Made by a program: the position numbers and the translations under genes | Shown: positions 1 to 8,893 of the stretch, piece by piece | Numbering within the stretch: the stretch's first letter is position 1 | Layout: each line of letters begins with the position of its first letter | Source: Ruminococcaceae bacterium UBA866 | Lineage (GTDB): Bacteria > Bacillota > Clostridia > Oscillospirales > Ruminococcaceae | NCBI GenBank assembly: GCA_002295325.1 | Contig: DBGA01000002.1 | Span: 36,875-64,301 of the forward strand | Direction of reading: 5' to 3' | Length of the DNA: 27,427 nucleotides | Notes under the pieces: model-generated | The model's input: the letters and a program-made list of their open reading frames with translations, nothing else | Database searches by the model: none | Told to the model about the DNA's origin: nothing

Positions 1-66
1 CATATCATTGTTGCACAAAATGATTATGTTGCACTGATTGCAGGCGGATATGTAAAAATAGATTAA
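1..66 (+). CDS. 3' end of an unidentified upstream protein
   Basis: An open frame runs in from the left edge and ends at a TAA, giving the last 21 residues of a protein that finishes AGGYVKID. It lies 26 bases before uvrB on the same strand with no terminator between them, so the two are probably co-transcribed. The fragment is too short to assign a family. Confidence 0.5.
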   Translation, partial: HIIVAQNDYVALIAGGYVKID

Positions 67-92
67 GCAAATAGCGATATGTTGGGGGAAGT

Positions 93-2057
93 ATGGATAA
101 ATTTAAATTAAAATCAGAATATATGCCCACCGGTGACCAACCTAAAGCAATTGATAGTCTAGTGAATGGCTTATTAAGAGGTGATAAAGAGCAAACCTTG
201 CTCGGAGTTACTGGTTCTGGAAAAACATTTACTATGGCAAATGTAATTAACAAAGTGAACAAGCCTACCTTGGTTTTAGCTCATAATAAAATACTCGCAG
301 CACAACTTTGTAGCGAGTTTAAGGAGTTTTTTCCTGATAATGCAGTGGAATACTTTGTTTCTCATTATGACTACTACCAACCTGAGGCGTACATCCCAAA
401 CACTGATACCTATATAGAAAAGGACAGCGCAATCAACGATGAAATTGACAAGCTGCGTCACTCCGCAACTCTTTCTCTTGCACAAAGACGTGATGTCATT
501 ATCGTATCCAGTGTATCCTGCATCTATTCATTAGGTAACCCGATTGATTATCGCACAATGGTAGTCTCACTTCGTCCTCAAATGGAGATAAGCCGTGATG
601 ACTTACTTCGACGACTTGTAGCAATTCAATATGAGCGTAATGATATCAACTTTATCCGTAACAAGTTTAGGGTGCGTGGTGATGTTGTAGAGATATTTCC
701 GGCTGCTGCTTTTGATACCGCTATTAGGGTAGAGTTTTTCGGCGATGAAATCGACAGAATAAGCGAATTCAATCCACTTACAGGTGAAGTTAAAACAGTT
801 GTGAGCCATGTTGCGATTTATCCAGCATCTCACTATATTGTGCCACCAGAAAAGCTAAAAGAAGCACTCGAAGAGATAGAACAAGATCTTGATAAACGTG
901 TAAAATACTTTAAAGACAATCAAATGCTACTTGAGGCACAACGTATCGAACAGCGGACACGCTATGACATGGAAATGCTTCAAGAAATCGGAATTTGTAA
1001 GGGTATTGAAAACTACTCACGAGTTTTATCAAGAAGAGAGCCTGGAAGTATTCCATACACATTGATGGACCACTTTCCAGAGGATTATCTGTTGATGGTG
1101 GATGAGTCTCACGTAACAATTCCACAGGTTAGAGGGATGTATTTCGGCGATAGAGCAAGAAAGACAAGCCTCATTGATTATGGTTTTAGATTGCCATCTG
1201 CATACGATAACCGTCCGTTGAATTTTTCTGAATTCTACGATAAAACCAACCAAGTGGTTTATGTCAGTGCAACTCCTAGCCAATTTGAAAGAGACAACTC
1301 TACTCAAATCGTTGAGCAGGTAATTCGCCCAACGGGGTTGGTTGACCCAGTGGTTACTGTGAAACCTGTAGAAGGACAAATTGAGGACTTGCTGTCTGAG
1401 ATAAACTTGACAGTTCAAGAGGGTGAGCGTGTACTTGTTACCACTTTAACTAAGAAAATGGCGGAGGATTTAACCGCATACCTTGAAAGTATGGATGTGA
1501 GAGTAAGATATCTGCATCACGGTATTGACACAATTGAGCGTATGGAAATCATTCGTGATCTTCGCTTGGGTGAATTTGATGTTTTGGTTGGAATTAACCT
1601 GCTTCGTGAGGGGCTAGATATACCTGAGGTTTCGCTAGTAGCTATACTTGATGCCGACAAAGAGGGCTTTTTGCGTAGTGAAACATCCCTTGTACAAACG
1701 GTTGGACGTGCAGCTAGAAACTCAAAGGGTAGGGTTATTATGTATGCTGACAGTGTTACAGGCTCAATGGAACGTGCCCTAAAGGAAACAGATCGCCGTC
1801 GCGCAATACAACTTGCCTATAACCAAGAACATAATATTACCCCAACTACAATTAAAAAAGATGTTCGAGAAATTCTTGAAATCTCCAAAAAAGATAATTA
1901 TGACATTAAAGATATTAAGGCTCGCAGAATGGCAAAGGGCGAGAAAGATGCCCTTGTAAAAAAACTCACTGCCGAGATGAAAGCTGCTGCAAAGTTGCTT
2001 GAATTTGAACACGCGGCATTTTTAAGAGATAAAATAGAAAAGATTAATGCTTTGTAA
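93..2057 (+). CDS. uvrB: UvrABC system protein B (excision nuclease subunit)
   Basis: UvrB is the DNA-damage verification helicase of nucleotide excision repair. It is loaded by UvrA and then recruits UvrC for incision. The 654-residue length is typical. Visible landmarks are Walker A GVTGSGKT at residues 38-45, the damage-probing beta-hairpin region around [12 protein letters not shown] (91-102), the Walker B segment MVDESH, the helicase motif [15 protein letters not shown] followed by QTVGRAARN, and a C-terminal UVR motif ([14 protein letters not shown]) that contacts UvrA/UvrC. The ATG is preceded by a GGGGGAA ribosome site at 84-90. uvrA follows after 36 bases, the usual uvrBA order. I see no LexA-like operator in the short upstream sequence, but the real promoter probably lies outside the window. 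Confidence 0.97.
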   Translation: MDKFKLKSEYMPTGDQPKAIDSLVNGLLRGDKEQTLLGVTGSGKTFTMANVINKVNKPTLVLAHNKILAAQLCSEFKEFFPDNAVEYFVSHYDYYQPEAYIPNTDTYIEKDSAINDEIDKLRHSATLSLAQRRDVIIVSSVSCIYSLGNPIDYRTMVVSLRPQMEISRDDLLRRLVAIQYERNDINFIRNKFRVRGDVVEIFPAAAFDTAIRVEFFGDEIDRISEFNPLTGEVKTVVSHVAIYPASHYIVPPEKLKEALEEIEQDLDKRVKYFKDNQMLLEAQRIEQRTRYDMEMLQEIGICKGIENYSRVLSRREPGSIPYTLMDHFPEDYLLMVDESHVTIPQVRGMYFGDRARKTSLIDYGFRLPSAYDNRPLNFSEFYDKTNQVVYVSATPSQFERDNSTQIVEQVIRPTGLVDPVVTVKPVEGQIEDLLSEINLTVQEGERVLVTTLTKKMAEDLTAYLESMDVRVRYLHHGIDTIERMEIIRDLRLGEFDVLVGINLLREGLDIPEVSLVAILDADKEGFLRSETSLVQTVGRAARNSKGRVIMYADSVTGSMERALKETDRRRAIQLAYNQEHNITPTTIKKDVREILEISKKDNYDIKDIKARRMAKGEKDALVKKLTAEMKAAAKLLEFEHAAFLRDKIEKINAL

Positions 2058-2093
2058 AAAAAGAGCTTTAAAATTAGGAGGCCAGTTCGCTAA

Positions 2094-4919
2094 ATGGGAA
2101 TTGATAAAATCATTATTAAAGGTGCAAGAGAGAACAATTTAAAAAATATTGATATTGAAATACCAAGGGATAAATTTGTGGTTTTGACAGGTTTGTCTGG
2201 CTCTGGAAAGTCCTCTCTTGCTTTTGATACAATTTATGCAGATGGACAACGACGCTATGTAGAGAGCCTTTCTTCCTATGCTAGGCAATTTTTAGGTCAG
2301 ATGGAAAAACCGGATGTAGACCTCATTGAGGGGCTATCTCCTGCAATTTCAATAGACCAAAAGACCACATCAAAAAACCCACGTTCTACCGTTGGAACTG
2401 TGACTGAAATATATGACTACCTGCGTTTGCTCTATGCGCGTATCGGTGTGCCACATTGTACCGTTTGTGGACGAGAAATCACCCAACAAACAATCGACCA
2501 AATGGTAGATAGGGTGATGGAACTACCAGAAAAAACTAAAATTCAAATACTTGCCCCTGTCGTTCGAGGACGAAAAGGTGAGCACCAAAAAGAGTTTGAT
2601 GCGGCAAGGAAGTCTGGCTTTGTCAGAGTGCGAGTTGACGGAAACCTATATGATTTATCCGAGGAAATCAAACTTGAAAAGAACAAAAAACATTCCATTG
2701 AAATCATTGTTGACCGACTTGTGATTAAAGAAGATATAAAATCACGTCTTGCTGACTCACTTGAAACGGCAATCTCGCTGACTGGTGCGATTGCGATAAT
2801 TGACGTCATTGACGGTGAAGAAATTATATTTTCTCAAAATTATGCCTGCCCCGAGCATGGCGTTAGTATGAACGAACTTGAACCCTCTATGTTTTCATTT
2901 AACAACCCATTTGGTGCTTGCGAAAAATGTACTGGACTAGGTACGTTTATGAAAGTAGATCCAGACTTGATTGTGCCAAACAAAAATCTTTCGATTAAAG
3001 AGGGAGCAATCAAGGCAAGCGGTTGGTATTTTGGTGAGTCTGGAACAATTGCGCAGATGTATTATGAAGCAATTGCAGAGCATTATAAATTTTCGCTTGA
3101 TACTCCATTTAAAAAACTTCCTCAAAAAATAAGTGATATCATTTTTTATGGAACGCAGGGCGAACGGATTAAAATGACCCGTAAAAATGAATATGGCGAG
3201 GGCACCTATCAAACCGAGTTTGAGGGAGTGGCAAGCAACCTTGAGCGACGTTTCAGGGAAACCCAAAGCAACTATATGCGTGATGAAATTGCACAATGTA
3301 TGAGTACAAACCTCTGTCCAGATTGTAATGGTGAAAGGTTAAAAAAGGAGATTTTAGCCGTTACAGTTGGAGATAGAAATATAAGCGATTTATGTAAATT
3401 TTCTATCACCGAAGCGCATGACTTTATAAAAGGTTTAGAGCTTTCAGCTCGTGATGCGATGATTGCGGCGCAAATTGTAAAAGAAATCAATGAACGTCTT
3501 TCCTTTCTTGAGAGCGTGGGGCTTGATTATCTAACCTTGTCACGTTCATCGGGCACGCTTTCTGGTGGAGAAAGTCAGCGAATTCGTCTTGCAACGCAGA
3601 TAGGTTCTTCTCTTGTTGGGGTGCTTTACATCCTTGATGAGCCTAGTATTGGTCTGCATCAAAAGGACAATGATAAGCTCATTCTAACCCTCAAACGCCT
3701 TCGAGATTTAGGCAACACGCTCATTGTGGTCGAGCATGACGAGGACACTATGTTTGCGGCAGATTATGTTGTTGACATTGGGCCTGGTGCTGGCGTCCAT
3801 GGTGGAGAGGTTGTCTGTGCCGGTAGTGTTGAGGATATTATGGCTTGTGAAAATTCAATTACAGGGCAATATTTAAGTGGGAAAATGAAAATAGAGGTGC
3901 CAAAAAACCGGCGCAAAGGAAACGGCACAAAACTTACAGTAAAGGGAGCAACCGAAAATAACCTCAGAAACGTCAGTGTTGACATTCCTTTGGGGATTTT
4001 AACTTGTGTAACAGGTGTTTCTGGCTCTGGAAAATCCTCTCTTGTCAATGAAATTATATTTAAGCAATTGACTAAAACAATTAACAATTCTCGTGTTAAG
4101 GCTGGCGCACATAAGGATATCCTTGGAATTGAAAATCTTGATAAGATAATTGATATCAACCAAGCGCCAATTGGAAGAACACCTCGTTCAAATCCAGCAA
4201 CCTACACAGGAGTTTTCACAGATATTCGTGAAATCTTTGCTCTTACAAATGATGCAAAGCTGAAAGGTTATACATCCAGCAGATTCTCCTTTAATGTTAA
4301 GGGAGGAAGATGTGAATCTTGTGAAGGCGATGGTATTATTAAGATTGAGATGCATTTTCTGCCAGATATTTTTGTTCCTTGTGAAGTTTGCAAAGGCAAG
4401 AGGTATAATAGGGAAACTTTGGAGATAAAATATAAGGGTAAAACCATTGATGATGTATTAAATATGACGATTGAGGAGGCTCTGTACTTTTTCGAGCCAA
4501 TACCAAAAATCGCAAGAAAGATGCAAGCGCTGTTTGATGTTGGATTGGGCTATGTCAAACTTGGTCAATCTGCAACCACTTTGTCAGGTGGTGAGGCACA
4601 AAGAGTGAAACTTGCAAGCGAGCTTTCAAAACGTTCGACAGGAAAGACCTTTTACATTCTAGATGAGCCTACAACTGGGCTCCATACGGCAGACGTTCAT
4701 AAGCTAATTGATATGCTTAATCGTCTTGTCGAGGGTGGAAATACTGTTTTGGTTATTGAGCATAATCTTGATGTGATAAAAACTGCAGATTATGTAATTG
4801 ATTTAGGACCAGATGGTGGCGACAAGGGTGGACTTGTTGTTGCAAAGGGCACACCAGAGCAAGTTAGTAAAATAAAGGGTTCTTATACTGGAGAATATTT
4901 GAAAAAAGTTTTAAATTAG
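2094..4919 (+). CDS. uvrA: UvrABC system protein A (damage-recognition ATPase)
   Basis: UvrA dimers scan DNA for lesions and load UvrB. The 941-residue length is normal. The protein contains two ABC ATPase modules: Walker A GLSGSGKS at 33-40 with signature LSGGESQR and Walker [12 protein letters not shown], then a second set with [17 protein letters not shown] and [11 protein letters not shown]. Zinc-binding cysteine pairs are seen in CTVC, in CEKC following CPEHG, in CPDC, and in CESC/CEVC of the C-terminal zinc module. A perfect AGGAGG at 2076-2081 sits 12 bases before the ATG. uvrA is in one operon with uvrB. No hairpin terminator lies after the stop; instead a new promoter starts 3 bases later. 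Confidence 0.97.
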   Translation: MGIDKIIIKGARENNLKNIDIEIPRDKFVVLTGLSGSGKSSLAFDTIYADGQRRYVESLSSYARQFLGQMEKPDVDLIEGLSPAISIDQKTTSKNPRSTVGTVTEIYDYLRLLYARIGVPHCTVCGREITQQTIDQMVDRVMELPEKTKIQILAPVVRGRKGEHQKEFDAARKSGFVRVRVDGNLYDLSEEIKLEKNKKHSIEIIVDRLVIKEDIKSRLADSLETAISLTGAIAIIDVIDGEEIIFSQNYACPEHGVSMNELEPSMFSFNNPFGACEKCTGLGTFMKVDPDLIVPNKNLSIKEGAIKASGWYFGESGTIAQMYYEAIAEHYKFSLDTPFKKLPQKISDIIFYGTQGERIKMTRKNEYGEGTYQTEFEGVASNLERRFRETQSNYMRDEIAQCMSTNLCPDCNGERLKKEILAVTVGDRNISDLCKFSITEAHDFIKGLELSARDAMIAAQIVKEINERLSFLESVGLDYLTLSRSSGTLSGGESQRIRLATQIGSSLVGVLYILDEPSIGLHQKDNDKLILTLKRLRDLGNTLIVVEHDEDTMFAADYVVDIGPGAGVHGGEVVCAGSVEDIMACENSITGQYLSGKMKIEVPKNRRKGNGTKLTVKGATENNLRNVSVDIPLGILTCVTGVSGSGKSSLVNEIIFKQLTKTINNSRVKAGAHKDILGIENLDKIIDINQAPIGRTPRSNPATYTGVFTDIREIFALTNDAKLKGYTSSRFSFNVKGGRCESCEGDGIIKIEMHFLPDIFVPCEVCKGKRYNRETLEIKYKGKTIDDVLNMTIEEALYFFEPIPKIARKMQALFDVGLGYVKLGQSATTLSGGEAQRVKLASELSKRSTGKTFYILDEPTTGLHTADVHKLIDMLNRLVEGGNTVLVIEHNLDVIKTADYVIDLGPDGGDKGGLVVAKGTPEQVSKIKGSYTGEYLKKVLN

Positions 4920-4921
4920 GC

Positions 4922-4950
4922 TTTACAAAGTTATACCTCTATGGTATACT
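4922..4950 (+). promoter_or_regulatory. Sigma-A promoter for rubredoxin
   Basis: TTTACA (4922-4927) and TATACT (4945-4950) are separated by exactly 17 bases. TG at 4942-4943 gives an extended -10. The promoter starts immediately after the uvrA stop, so rubredoxin can be expressed independently of the uvr genes. Confidence 0.75.
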
Positions 4951-4985
4951 TTAATAAAGAAGAAACAACAAAAAGGAGAATTTTT

Positions 4986-5144
4986 ATGACTAAGTATGTA
5001 TGTACAATTTGTGGTTACGAGTATGACCCTGCTGAGGGTTGCGAGGACCAAGGCGTTGCACCAGGAACAGCTTGGGAAGATGTGAAAGAAGACTTCGTTT
5101 GTCCAGTTTGTGGAGTTGGAAAAGAACTATTTGAAGCAGAATAA
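4986..5144 (+). CDS. Rubredoxin
   Basis: A 52-residue cytoplasmic one-iron electron carrier. The Fe(SCys)4 ligands are clear: C6 and C9 in CTICG, and C39 and C42 in CPVCG, with the family's YEYDPAEG and APGTAWEDV segments between them. The start is the ATG at 4986, preceded by AAAAGGAGAA at 4971-4980. An in-frame ATG at 4941 lies inside the -10 region and would add residues no rubredoxin has. In anaerobes rubredoxin passes electrons from an NAD(P)H oxidoreductase to flavodiiron proteins, rubrerythrin or superoxide reductase. Here the next gene is a flavodiiron protein lacking its own rubredoxin domain, so it is the likely partner. Confidence 0.97.
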   Translation: MTKYVCTICGYEYDPAEGCEDQGVAPGTAWEDVKEDFVCPVCGVGKELFEAE

Positions 5145-5162
5145 CCGTTAAGATTAACAGAC

Positions 5163-5228
5163 AAAAAGCAATGCCAAAAACATAGTACAAGCTATTTTTG
5201 CTTGCATTGTGTTTTTGCATTGTTTTTT
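5163..5228 (+). terminator. Long intercistronic hairpin between rubredoxin and flavodiiron genes
   Basis: The arm at 5163-5182 pairs with 5210-5228 almost throughout, with one bulged C and one G-U pair. An inner stem CAAGC/GCTTG (5188-5192 with 5200-5204) sits inside. The 3' arm ends in a run of six T, as in an intrinsic terminator. It probably makes part of the rubredoxin transcripts stop before the flavodiiron gene, or protects the rubredoxin mRNA 3' end. I see no strong separate promoter after it, so readthrough is likely. Confidence 0.65.
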
Positions 5229-5270
5229 ATGGGTCTGTACAAAGACTAAAGCCTTGAAAGGGGAATATTT

Positions 5271-6479
5271 ATGTCAATAAATAAAATAACAAATAATGTT
5301 TATAGTGTTGGTGTGTTAAATCCGAATTTAAGAATATTTGACGTTGTCATGAAAACTGAATATGGCACAACCTATAATTCATATATCATAAAAGGTAGTG
5401 AGAAGACTGCTTTAATTGAAACCGCACATCTTGATTTTTTCGATACTTATGTTGATAATCTAAAACAAGTTTGCGAGCTTTCAAGTATTGAATATCTTAT
5501 CATGAATCATAACGAGCCAGATCATTCTGGTTCTATAGTAAAGCTTTTAGAGTTGTTGCCTGATATTAAAATTATAACTTCTCAAGCAGGGTCAATTTAT
5601 CTAAAAAACATTGTCAACAACAGCAATATGAATATAACTGTTGCAAAAGATGGTGACACTCTTGATTTGGGTGATAAAACACTGACATTTATCAATGCAC
5701 CATTTTTGCATTGGCCAGATTCAATGTTTACCTATCTAAAAGAGGAAAAAATACTGTTTTCCTGTGATTTTTTTGGATCTCATTATTGTGAACCTCGTTC
5801 ATTTGATATGCAAATGATACCAAAACGTAAAGCTGCATATGACGCTGCGTTGCTAAACTATTTCAATGCTATTTTCAGTCCATTTAAACCATATGTGGTA
5901 AAGGGTCTTGAAAAAATAAAAGACCTTGAGATTGATTTTGCCTGTACAAGCCATGGACCGATCTTGACAAAAGAGGGCTTTTTACCTGAGGTAATAGAGA
6001 AGTACACCAAATGGAGTGCTCCTGTTGTGAACGATAGAAAGGTCATTCCTTTGTTTTATTGTAGTGCTTATGGAAACACAGAAATGATAGCTGAGGCAAT
6101 TGCCGAGGGCATCAGTGAAGCAATACCAACCGCCATTGTGGATTGCTACGACTTAAATGAACATCGTATGTCAGATATGGCTTCCCTGCTTAATTCATCT
6201 GATGCATTTTTGGTTGGTTCACCAACAATAAATAAGGATGCTGTTCCTCCAATTTGGGTATTGCTTTCACATATTGACGCAATCAATATTGCCAAACGTC
6301 CTGTTGCTATTTTTGGCTCATACGGTTGGAGTGGTGAAGCATTTAAAAATATCAGACTTCGTTTTGACGGACTAAAAACAAAAACTTACGAGCAAGACTT
6401 TAAGATTGTATTCGTTCCTACAAATGAAGATTTGGAAAATGCAAAACAATTTGGAAAAGAGTTTGCTGCAACGTTATAA
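5271..6479 (+). CDS. Flavodiiron protein (A-type flavoprotein, O2/NO reductase)
   Basis: A 402-residue cytoplasmic enzyme that reduces O2 to water and/or NO to N2O in anaerobes. The N-terminal metallo-beta-lactamase-like domain has a full set of di-iron ligands: H80, E82, D84 and H85 in HNEPDH, then H147, D166 and H228. The C-terminal flavodoxin domain starts near residue 258 with the FMN loop YCSAYGNTEM and contains GSPTINKDAVPP and FGSYGWSG. There is no rubredoxin or flavin-reductase extension, so electrons must come from a separate rubredoxin, and one is encoded immediately upstream. The GAAAGGGG ribosome site at 5256-5263 sets the ATG. Whether O2 or NO is the main substrate cannot be read from the sequence. 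Confidence 0.95.
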   Translation: MSINKITNNVYSVGVLNPNLRIFDVVMKTEYGTTYNSYIIKGSEKTALIETAHLDFFDTYVDNLKQVCELSSIEYLIMNHNEPDHSGSIVKLLELLPDIKIITSQAGSIYLKNIVNNSNMNITVAKDGDTLDLGDKTLTFINAPFLHWPDSMFTYLKEEKILFSCDFFGSHYCEPRSFDMQMIPKRKAAYDAALLNYFNAIFSPFKPYVVKGLEKIKDLEIDFACTSHGPILTKEGFLPEVIEKYTKWSAPVVNDRKVIPLFYCSAYGNTEMIAEAIAEGISEAIPTAIVDCYDLNEHRMSDMASLLNSSDAFLVGSPTINKDAVPPIWVLLSHIDAINIAKRPVAIFGSYGWSGEAFKNIRLRFDGLKTKTYEQDFKIVFVPTNEDLENAKQFGKEFAATL

Positions 6480-6488
6480 TACTTTAAC

Positions 6489-6519
6489 AAAAATCCACGC
6501 AACTTTTGCGTGGATTTTT
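6489..6519 (+). terminator. Intrinsic terminator after the flavodiiron gene
   Basis: A perfect 14-bp stem (6489-6502 with 6506-6519) has a CTT loop and a T-run in its 3' arm. It ends the rubredoxin/flavodiiron unit and would also act in the reverse direction. Confidence 0.9.
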
Positions 6520-6521
6520 CC

Positions 6522-6550
6522 TTGTTTATAAATAGCTTTTATTGTATAAT
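6522..6550 (+). promoter_or_regulatory. Promoter for the PHP/malic enzyme/TSCPD operon
   Basis: TTGTTT (6522-6527) and a perfect TATAAT (6545-6550) are 17 bases apart, directly after the preceding terminator. The expected transcript start near 6557 leaves only about 10 bases before the first ATG of the next gene. Confidence 0.7.
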
Positions 6551-6566
6551 TAAAGTAATATATTTA

Positions 6567-7415
6567 ATGGAGGTGGATATTATCAAGGGTGATTTGCATA
6601 CCCACACATATATGTCGGATGGTTCGTGCAGTATCGAAAGGATTTTTCAGCTCGCAAAAAACACTGGGCTTGATTATATTTCAATTACAGACCACGATCA
6701 TATATCGGATAAAGATAGAGATAATGAGTTTTCTAAGAAATATTGTGTAAAAAATATAAATGGTGTTGAGATTTCAGCGAAAGATTTTAGCCGTAATAGA
6801 AGAGTGCACATTTTGTGCTATATGCCTGACAAAACAGACGAACTAAAAAAGATTTGCCAAAGGATAACACAAAATCGTGCAATTGCAGGACTTCAAATGG
6901 CAGAGCTTGTGGCTGATAAATATCCCATTACCGTTCAGGATATAAAAAACGTTGCAATCCATTCCGATTGCATTTTTAAACAACATATCATGAAAGTCTT
7001 AATTAGCGCTGGGTTTGCCACCGAAATGTTTGGTGAGCTTTTTGATGAATTATTTGACTTTAAGACTGGAAGTTGCATGGTTGAGCATGAACATGTTGAT
7101 GTTTATGAGGTGCTTGACGTCGTAAAACGCTCAGGTGGAATATGCGTTTTGGCTCATCCTTACACCTATAAAAGTCTTGATTTTTTAAATGAAATTCTTG
7201 ATAAGGGTTACCTTGACGGAATTGAAGTTTGGTCAAGTAAATCAAACCAAGAGCAAGAAGAAGTTTTGCTTGATATATGCAAAAAACATAATTTAATTCC
7301 CACTGGGGGTTCAGATTTTCATGGGGCACATTCCTCAAAAGTCTGTCCTATTGGAATTAAGACTACTCCAAAAGAATCAATTGAAGCAATGTTTCGCTTA
7401 AAAAATTTAAGGTAG
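6567..7415 (+). CDS. PHP-domain metal-dependent phosphoesterase
   Basis: This belongs to the polymerase-and-histidinol-phosphatase superfamily, most like the stand-alone YciV/TrpH-type proteins, some of which act on nucleotide 3',5'-bisphosphates or short RNA; substrate here is unproven. Metal-binding motifs appear in order: GDLHTHT (H11, H13), TDHDH (42-45), VEIS (E69), H81 in RVHILCY, AHPYTY, and SDFHG near the C-terminus. It is 282 residues long if read from the ATG at 6567. That ATG has no ribosome site and overlaps the strong GGAGGTGG (6569-6576), which is better placed for ATT 6579 or ATC 6582; those would give the family's usual beginning, (M)IKGDLHTHT. An ATG at 6510 lies inside the preceding terminator and is rejected. 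Malic enzyme follows after 9 bases. Confidence 0.9.
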   Translation: MEVDIIKGDLHTHTYMSDGSCSIERIFQLAKNTGLDYISITDHDHISDKDRDNEFSKKYCVKNINGVEISAKDFSRNRRVHILCYMPDKTDELKKICQRITQNRAIAGLQMAELVADKYPITVQDIKNVAIHSDCIFKQHIMKVLISAGFATEMFGELFDELFDFKTGSCMVEHEHVDVYEVLDVVKRSGGICVLAHPYTYKSLDFLNEILDKGYLDGIEVWSSKSNQEQEEVLLDICKKHNLIPTGGSDFHGAHSSKVCPIGIKTTPKESIEAMFRLKNLR

Positions 7416-7424
7416 GTAAAAAAA

Positions 7425-8576
7425 TTGGACGTAAAAGAGTTATCAGTACAAAAACACAGGGAATGGAAAGGCAAAATAGAGATCGTTTCGCGTGCAAGAA
7501 TTACAAATAGGGAAGAACTTGCGATAGCATACACCCCAGGCGTCGCACAACCATGCCTTGAAATTCAAAAAGATAAATCACTTTCCTATGACCTCACACG
7601 CAGAGGCAATCTTGTTGCAGTAATCACTGACGGTACTGCTGTGCTTGGTCTTGGAGATATCGGTCCAGAGGCGGCGATGCCTGTAATGGAGGGAAAGTGT
7701 GCCCTTTTTAAAGAATTTGCTGACGTCGATGCGTTCCCAATCTGCATAAATTCCAAAGACACAGACGAGATTGTAAAGACAATTGAGAATATTTCACTTA
7801 GTTTTGGTGGGATTAATCTTGAAGATATATCTGCTCCTCGTTGCTTTGAGATTGAAAAGCGACTAAAGCAAAGCTTGGATATTCCTGTTTTTCATGACGA
7901 CCAACATGGAACTGCAATTGTTGTTGGCGCAGCGGTGATTAACAGTTTAAAGCTTGCTAAAAAACAGATAAGTGATGTTACTATTGTAATAAACGGTGCA
8001 GGTGCTGCGGGAATAGCAATCGGCAAGCTGCTGCTATCACTTAATGTTGGTGACATTATTATGTGTGATAAAGACGGCATTTTATATCGTGGTAGTGAGT
8101 TTTTTAATGACGCTCACAAGCAAATGGCTAATATTACAAATAAGCATAACAAAACAGGCTTACTCGCTGATGCGTTGGCTGGTGCAGACATATTTGTTGG
8201 AGTTTCAATGCCAAACCTTGTAACTAGTGATATGGTAAAATCAATGGCAGACAAGCCAATTGTATTTGCAATGGCAAATCCAACCCCAGAAATTATGCCT
8301 GATGAGGCGAAAAAGGCAGGAGCATTTATTGTTGGAACCGGCAGAAGTGACTTTCCAAATCAGATTAACAATGTACTTGCTTTCCCAGGTATTTTCAAGG
8401 GTGCTTTGAGCGTAAGGGCGAAAGAGATTACCGAGGAAATGAAGCTTGCAGCGGCTTTTGGGATAGCTGAAATTATAGCTGATGATGAACTAAATGATGA
8501 GTATATACTACCAGATCCCTTTGACAAACGTGTGGCTATCAAGGTTGCAGAGGCAGTTGCAAAGGCAAATAAATAA
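7425..8576 (+). CDS. NAD-dependent malic enzyme (malate to pyruvate + CO2)
   Basis: Oxidative decarboxylation of malate in the cytoplasm, EC 1.1.1.38/39 type. The 383-residue length fits the short bacterial form without the phosphotransacetylase-like extension. Motifs are AYTPGVA with the catalytic tyrosine Y36, GDIGPEAAMPVMEGK with K91, the metal-site segment PVFHDDQHGTA (154-163), the Rossmann loop INGAGAAG (189-196), and GTGRSDFPNQINN near the end. The start is TTG at 7425, seven bases after GGTAGGT (7411-7417), which overlaps the stop of the PHP gene; no in-frame ATG precedes the conserved region. NAD versus NADP preference is inferred from the family form only. Confidence 0.94.
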   Translation: MDVKELSVQKHREWKGKIEIVSRARITNREELAIAYTPGVAQPCLEIQKDKSLSYDLTRRGNLVAVITDGTAVLGLGDIGPEAAMPVMEGKCALFKEFADVDAFPICINSKDTDEIVKTIENISLSFGGINLEDISAPRCFEIEKRLKQSLDIPVFHDDQHGTAIVVGAAVINSLKLAKKQISDVTIVINGAGAAGIAIGKLLLSLNVGDIIMCDKDGILYRGSEFFNDAHKQMANITNKHNKTGLLADALAGADIFVGVSMPNLVTSDMVKSMADKPIVFAMANPTPEIMPDEAKKAGAFIVGTGRSDFPNQINNVLAFPGIFKGALSVRAKEITEEMKLAAAFGIAEIIADDELNDEYILPDPFDKRVAIKVAEAVAKANK

Positions 8577-8593
8577 AATTCAAGGAGAAAATA

Positions 8594-8848
8594 ATGACTT
8601 ACAATTACAAAACTAAAGGAACTTGTTCAAGAAGTATAGAGGTTACGATAGATGACAATGGGATAATCACCGATGTTATCTTTATTGGTGGCTGTGATGG
8701 AAATTTAAACGGAATTTCTAGCCTAGCCGTTGGACAAAACGCAGAGGACATTGCAAAGAAGCTAAAGGGTATTAATTGCAATGGAAAGGGCACATCTTGC
8801 CCAGACCAACTTGCAACAGCAATTAATGAGGCTCTTGCAAATAGATAA
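8594..8848 (+). CDS. TSCPD domain-containing protein (TIGR03905-like)
   Basis: An 84-residue protein with the small-family pattern: YKTKGTCSRSI at the start, FIGGCDGNLNGIS in the middle and GTSCPDQLA toward the end. Cysteines C11, C34, C62 and C69 fit a metal or redox site. The TSCPD motif is shared with C-terminal extensions of some ribonucleotide reductases, but the function of the stand-alone family is not established. AAGGAGA lies 7 bases before the ATG. The gene is 17 bases behind malic enzyme and is the last gene of that operon. Confidence 0.88.
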   Translation: MTYNYKTKGTCSRSIEVTIDDNGIITDVIFIGGCDGNLNGISSLAVGQNAEDIAKKLKGINCNGKGTSCPDQLATAINEALANR

Positions 8849-8854
8849 ATATGT

Positions 8855-8888
8855 AAAAAATGCCGTCCAAATTGGACGGCATTTTTTT
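8855..8888. terminator. Bidirectional terminator between convergent genes
   Basis: TGCCGTCC (8861-8868) pairs with GGACGGCA (8874-8881), flanked by six A on the left and seven T on the right. The U-tract therefore follows the stem on both strands. It ends the TSCPD gene on + and the ABC exporter on -. Confidence 0.9.
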
Positions 8889-8893
8889 ACGTA

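Noticed and set aside
1029..1418. Antisense open frames inside uvrB, uvrA, sbcC and others
   Set aside because: They lack ribosome sites and recognisable domains and lie fully within well-identified genes on the other strand.
4941..4985. Longer rubredoxin beginning at the upstream in-frame ATG (4941)
   Set aside because: This ATG lies within the -10 region of the rubredoxin promoter, and the extension is unlike any rubredoxin N-terminus. The ATG at 4986 has a good ribosome site.
5146..5157. GTTAAGATTAAC palindrome as a Rex operator
   Set aside because: The clostridial Rex site has four bases between its TTAA cores and TTG/CAA ends. Here there are two, and the site lies after rubredoxin rather than at a promoter.
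6510..6566. PHP protein start at ATG 6510
   Set aside because: The codon lies in the 3' arm of the flavodiiron terminator and upstream of the predicted promoter start point, so it would not be in the transcript.
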